Part shown: one piece after another, positions 6,846 to 7,168 of the stretch
Numbering within the stretch: the stretch's first letter is position 1
Layout: every line of letters begins with the position of its first letter
Source of the DNA: Actinomycetota bacterium
GTDB taxonomy: Bacteria; Actinomycetota; CADDZG01; JAHWKV01
Assembly: GCA_019347725.1 (NCBI GenBank)
Contig: JAHWKV010000045.1
Coordinates: forward strand, 1-7,168
Direction: 5' to 3'
DNA: 7,168 nucleotides
Translations under genes and position numbers: made by a program
Notes under the pieces: model-generated
What the model was told of the DNA's origin: nothing
Databases searched by the model: none
What the model saw: only the letters and a program-made list of their open reading frames with translations

Positions 6846-6866
6846 GTCGAGCGCACAGTAGGATTT

Positions 6867-6888
6867 GGCGCGCCTGCTCAGGCGTGCC
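6867..6888. promoter_or_regulatory. 22-base palindrome upstream of the 6908 gene
   Basis: GGCGCGCCTG and CAGGCGTGCC pair over ten positions with a single G-T mismatch around a two-base centre (CT). As DNA it could be an operator for a dimeric regulator. As RNA it would form a stem of about eight pairs ending 6 bases before the ribosome site at 6895, so it could also affect translation. No T-run follows, so a terminator for the upstream operon is less likely. Confidence 0.4.
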
Positions 6889-6894
6889 GAGTTA

Positions 6895-6901
6895 GAGGGG
6901 A
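6895..6901 (+). promoter_or_regulatory. Strong ribosome binding site that fixes the start at 6908
   Basis: GAGGGGA lies 6 bases upstream of ATG 6908. It is one of the best ribosome sites in the window and shows that the ATG is a genuine start, even though the protein that follows begins about 80-90 residues too late for its family. Confidence 0.6.
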
Positions 6902-6907
6902 CTTTAA

Positions 6908-7168
6908 ATGAACGCTCCAGCCGGATCCAAAGAGCACGAAGGCGGTACTCGCCTGCTTGTGGGCGCCCTGATCGCCGGCGGGCTCATGCTGGCGTGGTCC
7001 TGCGACTTCATCGTCGCCAGCGACGACGCGTTCTTCTCCGACCCGGTCGTCCGGATGGGCATCCCGGGGGTGGAGTACTTCGCGCACCCCTGGGTGATGA
7101 ACCCGCGCGCGGCCAAGGAGTTCCTCTTCACCGGCGACCGGTTCACCGCCGAGCGCGCGCGCGAGCTC
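6908..7168 (+). CDS. Enoyl-CoA hydratase/isomerase (crotonase) family fragment with an aberrant N-terminus, 3'-partial
   Basis: The frame runs from ATG 6908 off the window end, giving 87 residues. From about residue 22 it matches the middle of crotonase-fold proteins: IAGGLMLAWSCDFIVAS (an oxyanion-hole GG followed by the conserved CD-I-AS strand), DAFFSDPVVRMGIPG, VEYFAHPW, and AKEFLFTGDRFTAERA. Those residues normally lie about 100 residues into a protein of about 260. Here only 21 residues precede them (MNAPAGSKEHEGGTRLLVGA and on), and they do not resemble the family's N-terminus, so the first oxyanion-hole region and early strands are missing. Codons 1-17 include eight ending in A or T, while codons 18-87 all end in G or C. 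The start therefore probably belongs to another gene joined to a hydratase from different DNA by recombination or by mis-assembly. An active hydratase is unlikely. Confidence 0.6.
   Translation, partial: MNAPAGSKEHEGGTRLLVGALIAGGLMLAWSCDFIVASDDAFFSDPVVRMGIPGVEYFAHPWVMNPRAAKEFLFTGDRFTAERAREL

Noticed and set aside
1..7168. Mobile elements, CRISPR arrays, integrases or phage genes
   Set aside because: No transposase or integrase motif, no regularly spaced direct repeats, and no terminal inverted repeats were seen on either strand.

Overview
The window is bacterial DNA with high GC, Shine-Dalgarno-led genes and tight gene spacing. The protein families do not settle the phylum. The enoyl-CoA hydratase fragment at the right end and a leaderless-looking promoter fit an actinobacterium or another high-GC lineage such as Chloroflexota. 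This is an inference; no rRNA or other marker is present.

Left part (1-1958). The 3' part of a branched-chain amino acid-type (LivK/Peripla_BP_6) ABC transporter substrate-binding protein is followed by a small multi-pass membrane protein of unknown function. That gene meets a GNAT acetyltransferase (minus strand, AAC(6')-like) tail to tail with a 6-base gap. Middle (1959-2508). A mostly non-coding stretch holds a likely leaderless promoter for the acetyltransferase, a 56-codon single-span membrane protein gene, and two RNA-hairpin-capable elements just ahead of the main operon.

Core (2509-6799). Four genes on the plus strand form a serine-cycle/glyoxylate module: malyl-CoA lyase (mcl), malate-CoA ligase beta (mtkA) and alpha (mtkB) subunits, and a class V PLP aminotransferase acting on glyoxylate. 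mcl and mtkA abut with no gap, mtkA and mtkB share an ATGA overlap, and the aminotransferase follows after 62 bases. MtkAB would activate malate to malyl-CoA, Mcl would cleave it to acetyl-CoA and glyoxylate, and the aminotransferase would convert glyoxylate to glycine, with serine (giving hydroxypyruvate) or alanine as donor. This is the acetyl-CoA-releasing and glyoxylate-recycling half of the serine cycle of C1 assimilation. The same enzymes can work outside methylotrophy, and the rest of the cycle is not in the window.

Right end (6800-7168). A promoter-like hexamer, a 22-base palindrome and a strong ribosome binding site lead into an ORF that runs off the window. After about 20 unrelated residues it jumps into the middle of an enoyl-CoA hydratase fold. 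Base composition changes abruptly at almost the same point: 70 consecutive codons end in G or C. This is a truncated, recombined or mis-assembled gene and is the strongest anomaly here.
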